Shown here one piece after another: positions 62,559-64,000 of a DNA stretch of 64,000 nucleotides (positions within the stretch are counted from its first letter, which is position 1; every line of letters starts with the position of its first letter). The notes below the pieces were generated by a model, which saw only the letters and a program-made list of their open reading frames with translations, did not search any database and had not been told where the DNA came from. The stretch is taken from contig NZ_JAGA01000002.1 of assembly GCF_000526415.1 (NCBI RefSeq), forward strand, positions 310,001 through 374,000, given 5' to 3'. The position numbers were made by a program, and so were the translations under genes. Source of the stretch: Kallotenue papyrolyticum (GTDB taxonomy: Bacteria > Chloroflexota > Chloroflexia > Chloroflexales > Kallotenuaceae).

Positions 62559-63448
62559 GCCGCCTGCGCACCGCGCTGCTGATGTTGCTGCTGGACAGCC
62601 TGCTGCCCGAACCACCGACCGCCTGGCATCCGGTGGGCTGGATGGGGCGCTGGTTGCGGCTGGGTGAGCGCCTGGCGCCAGCGGGTGCTCGCGCGCGCAC
62701 GCTGTGGGGCGGCCTGTGGTTTGGCGGCGGTATGGTGCTCTGTATGGCACTGGCGCGGCGCGTGCCGGCGGCGGGCGAGGCGCTGGTGGGCCAGACACTG
62801 CTGGCCTACCGCGCGCTGGATCGCGCTGTGGCCCAGGTCGCAACGGCGCTGGCGCATGGCGATCTGCCGGCGGCGCGGCGGCTGGTGGGCTGGCATCTGG
62901 TCAGCCGTCCGACCGCAACGCTGACCGCCGAGGATGTCGCCGCGGCAGCGATCGAATCGCTGGCCGAAAACCTCTCCGATAGCGTTGTCGCGCCGCTGAG
63001 CTGGTACCTGATCGGCGGGCTGCCCGCGCTGGCCGCCTACCGCTTCAGCAACACCGCCGACGCGCTGTGGGGCTACCGCACGCCGCGCTACCTCCATCTG
63101 GGCCGCGTCGCGGCGCGCTGCGATGATCTGCTCAACCTGCTGCCGGCGCGGCTCACCGCGGCGCTGATCGCGCTGGCCGCGGCGCGCGCGTCACAGCGTG
63201 GTCGGGCCGCCTGGCGCATGGCCTGGCGCGACGCGCGCGCCACCGTTTCGCCCAACGCCGGCTGGCCGATGGCCGCCATGGCCGGCGCGCTCGGCGTGCG
63301 CCTGGGCAAACCCGGCGTGTATGAGCTGGGCGCGGGTCCGCCGCCGGGCGTGGCCCAGGTGGCGACGGCGCGCTGTCTTGCGCGGCAGGCGCTGGGCTGG
63401 CTGGCGCTGGTGCTGGGGTTGGCCTACCGCATCAGGAGGCGCGCATGA
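62555..63448 (+). CDS. cbiB: Adenosylcobinamide-phosphate synthase
   Basis: 297-residue membrane protein adding the aminopropanol arm. Signs: LLDSLLPEPPTAWHPVGWMG, AAAAIESLAENLSDSVVAPL, YRFSNTADALWGYRTPRYLH, DARATVSPNAGWPMAAMAGA, LGVRLGKPGVYELG. Start at the ATG at 62,555, overlapping the cobN stop (ATGA) with CAGGAGGAA 6 bases upstream. Confidence 0.95.
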   Translation: MSRLRTALLMLLLDSLLPEPPTAWHPVGWMGRWLRLGERLAPAGARARTLWGGLWFGGGMVLCMALARRVPAAGEALVGQTLLAYRALDRAVAQVATALAHGDLPAARRLVGWHLVSRPTATLTAEDVAAAAIESLAENLSDSVVAPLSWYLIGGLPALAAYRFSNTADALWGYRTPRYLHLGRVAARCDDLLNLLPARLTAALIALAAARASQRGRAAWRMAWRDARATVSPNAGWPMAAMAGALGVRLGKPGVYELGAGPPPGVAQVATARCLARQALGWLALVLGLAYRIRRRA

Positions 63449-64000
63449 ACGCCGATGCGCTGGTGCTGGTCGGTCATGGCTCGCGCCTGGTCGAGGGCGA
63501 GCAGCAGTACCGCCGCTTCGTGGCGGCGCTGCGGCAGCGTCGGCCCGACCTGCCGATCATCGACGCGGCCTTGGAGTTCAACGATCCGCCGCTGATCCGC
63601 GCGCTGGAGCTGTGCGCCGCCGCCGGCTATCGGCGCGTGGCGCTCCAGCCGCTGCTGCTCTTCGGCGCGACGCACCAGAAGAACGATATCCCAAGCGCCA
63701 TCGCTTGGGCGCGGCAGGCGCTGCCGCAGCTTACGATCGGCTATGGCCGCCCTCTGGGCGTCGATCCTGCCCTACTCGAGGCGCTGGACGCGCGCATTGC
63801 CGCCGCCGATGATGCCTCGGTCGCGTCCGCGGCGACGGCGATCCTGCTGGTTGGCCGCGGCACCAGCGATCCTGCGGCCAACAGCGAGGTGGCGCAACTG
63901 GCGCGGCTGTTGTGGGAAGGCCGCGCCTGGGGCTGGGTCGAAGTCGCCTATAGCGGCATGACGCGACCGACCGTCGCCGAGGGCGTGGCGCGCTGTGCCC
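63445..64000 (+). CDS. cbiX: CbiX-type sirohydrochlorin cobaltochelatase (cut by window end)
   Basis: 185 residues seen; the gene runs off the window. It starts MNADALVLVGHGSRLVEGEQ, with the active-site His in GHGSR, and FNDPPLIRALELCAAAGYR, VALQPLLLFGATHQKNDIPS with the second His. A repeat of the fold starts near ILLVGRGTSDPAANSEVAQL, so it is the long two-domain type; there the GHG has become GRG. ATGA overlap with cbiB. It inserts cobalt into sirohydrochlorin early in the oxygen-independent route. Confidence 0.9.
   Translation, partial: MNADALVLVGHGSRLVEGEQQYRRFVAALRQRRPDLPIIDAALEFNDPPLIRALELCAAAGYRRVALQPLLLFGATHQKNDIPSAIAWARQALPQLTIGYGRPLGVDPALLEALDARIAAADDASVASAATAILLVGRGTSDPAANSEVAQLARLLWEGRAWGWVEVAYSGMTRPTVAEGVARCA

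Overview
The window is GC-rich chromosomal DNA whose gene set points to a member of the Chloroflexota (inference; no rRNA is present to confirm it). Supporting signs are 5,6-dimethylbenzimidazole-type cobalamin genes, a YdaO/KimA-like permease, type-1 MetG, bifunctional-nuclease and golvesin-type secreted proteins, a CoxS/L/M-type molybdenum hydroxylase, and promoters of TTGACA/TATAAT type.

Positions 1 to about 15,470 are an accessory island. It is a tandem array of 5'-truncated Rhs/YD-repeat genes. Each carries the same C-terminal core (GELQ...RARWYQPQ.GRF.SRDPF...DPSG) followed by a different, more AT-rich tail, and usually then a small gene that could encode an immunity protein. I count six cores (called A to E and G here). 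Tails B and E are related PD-(D/E)XK-like domains, and a shredded copy of tail B plus its partner gene lies at the 3' end. Two IS5-type elements and at least two transposase relics interrupt the array. This is the layout expected when new toxin tips repeatedly displace old ones from an active Rhs gene; that gene probably lies upstream of position 1.

From 15.5 to 26 kb come housekeeping and envelope genes: a glutaredoxin-like protein, a holin-like membrane protein, a GH2 beta-mannosidase-like enzyme overlapping an antisense FMN-barrel gene, a MATE pump behind a four-half-site operator, an HtrA-type lipoprotein protease, an M48 protease and a bifunctional-nuclease protein. A 340-base stretch at 25.7-26.05 kb is dense in DnaA boxes and is a good candidate for the replication origin. 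It is followed by a methyltransferase-like gene and the SRP RNA gene.

From 27 to 42 kb: a CHASE3-HAMP-STAS sensor, a three-subunit molybdenum hydroxylase operon, a cobC-cobT-cobS operon (end of the cobalamin pathway), a class III CoA-transferase, a PspC protein, a KimA-like permease with a long structured leader, metG and plsX.

From 42 to 57.3 kb: a minus-strand run containing birA, a squalene-cyclase-like protein, a ComEC-like domain, ridA, yraN, an ECF S-component and a LytM-like protein; then a golvesin-domain secreted protein, a 48-base perfect palindrome, an amphipathic repeat protein, ssb, a fabZ-GT9-homoserine dehydrogenase operon and two GT4 glycosyltransferases.

From 57.3 kb to the end a cobalamin riboswitch with its own terminator controls cobO-cobN-cbiB-cbiX, all overlapping or nearly so. 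CobN carries an extra N-terminal [2Fe-2S] ferredoxin-like domain. Together with cobC-cobT-cobS, the window therefore encodes cobalt insertion, adenosylation, the aminopropanol step and lower-ligand attachment.
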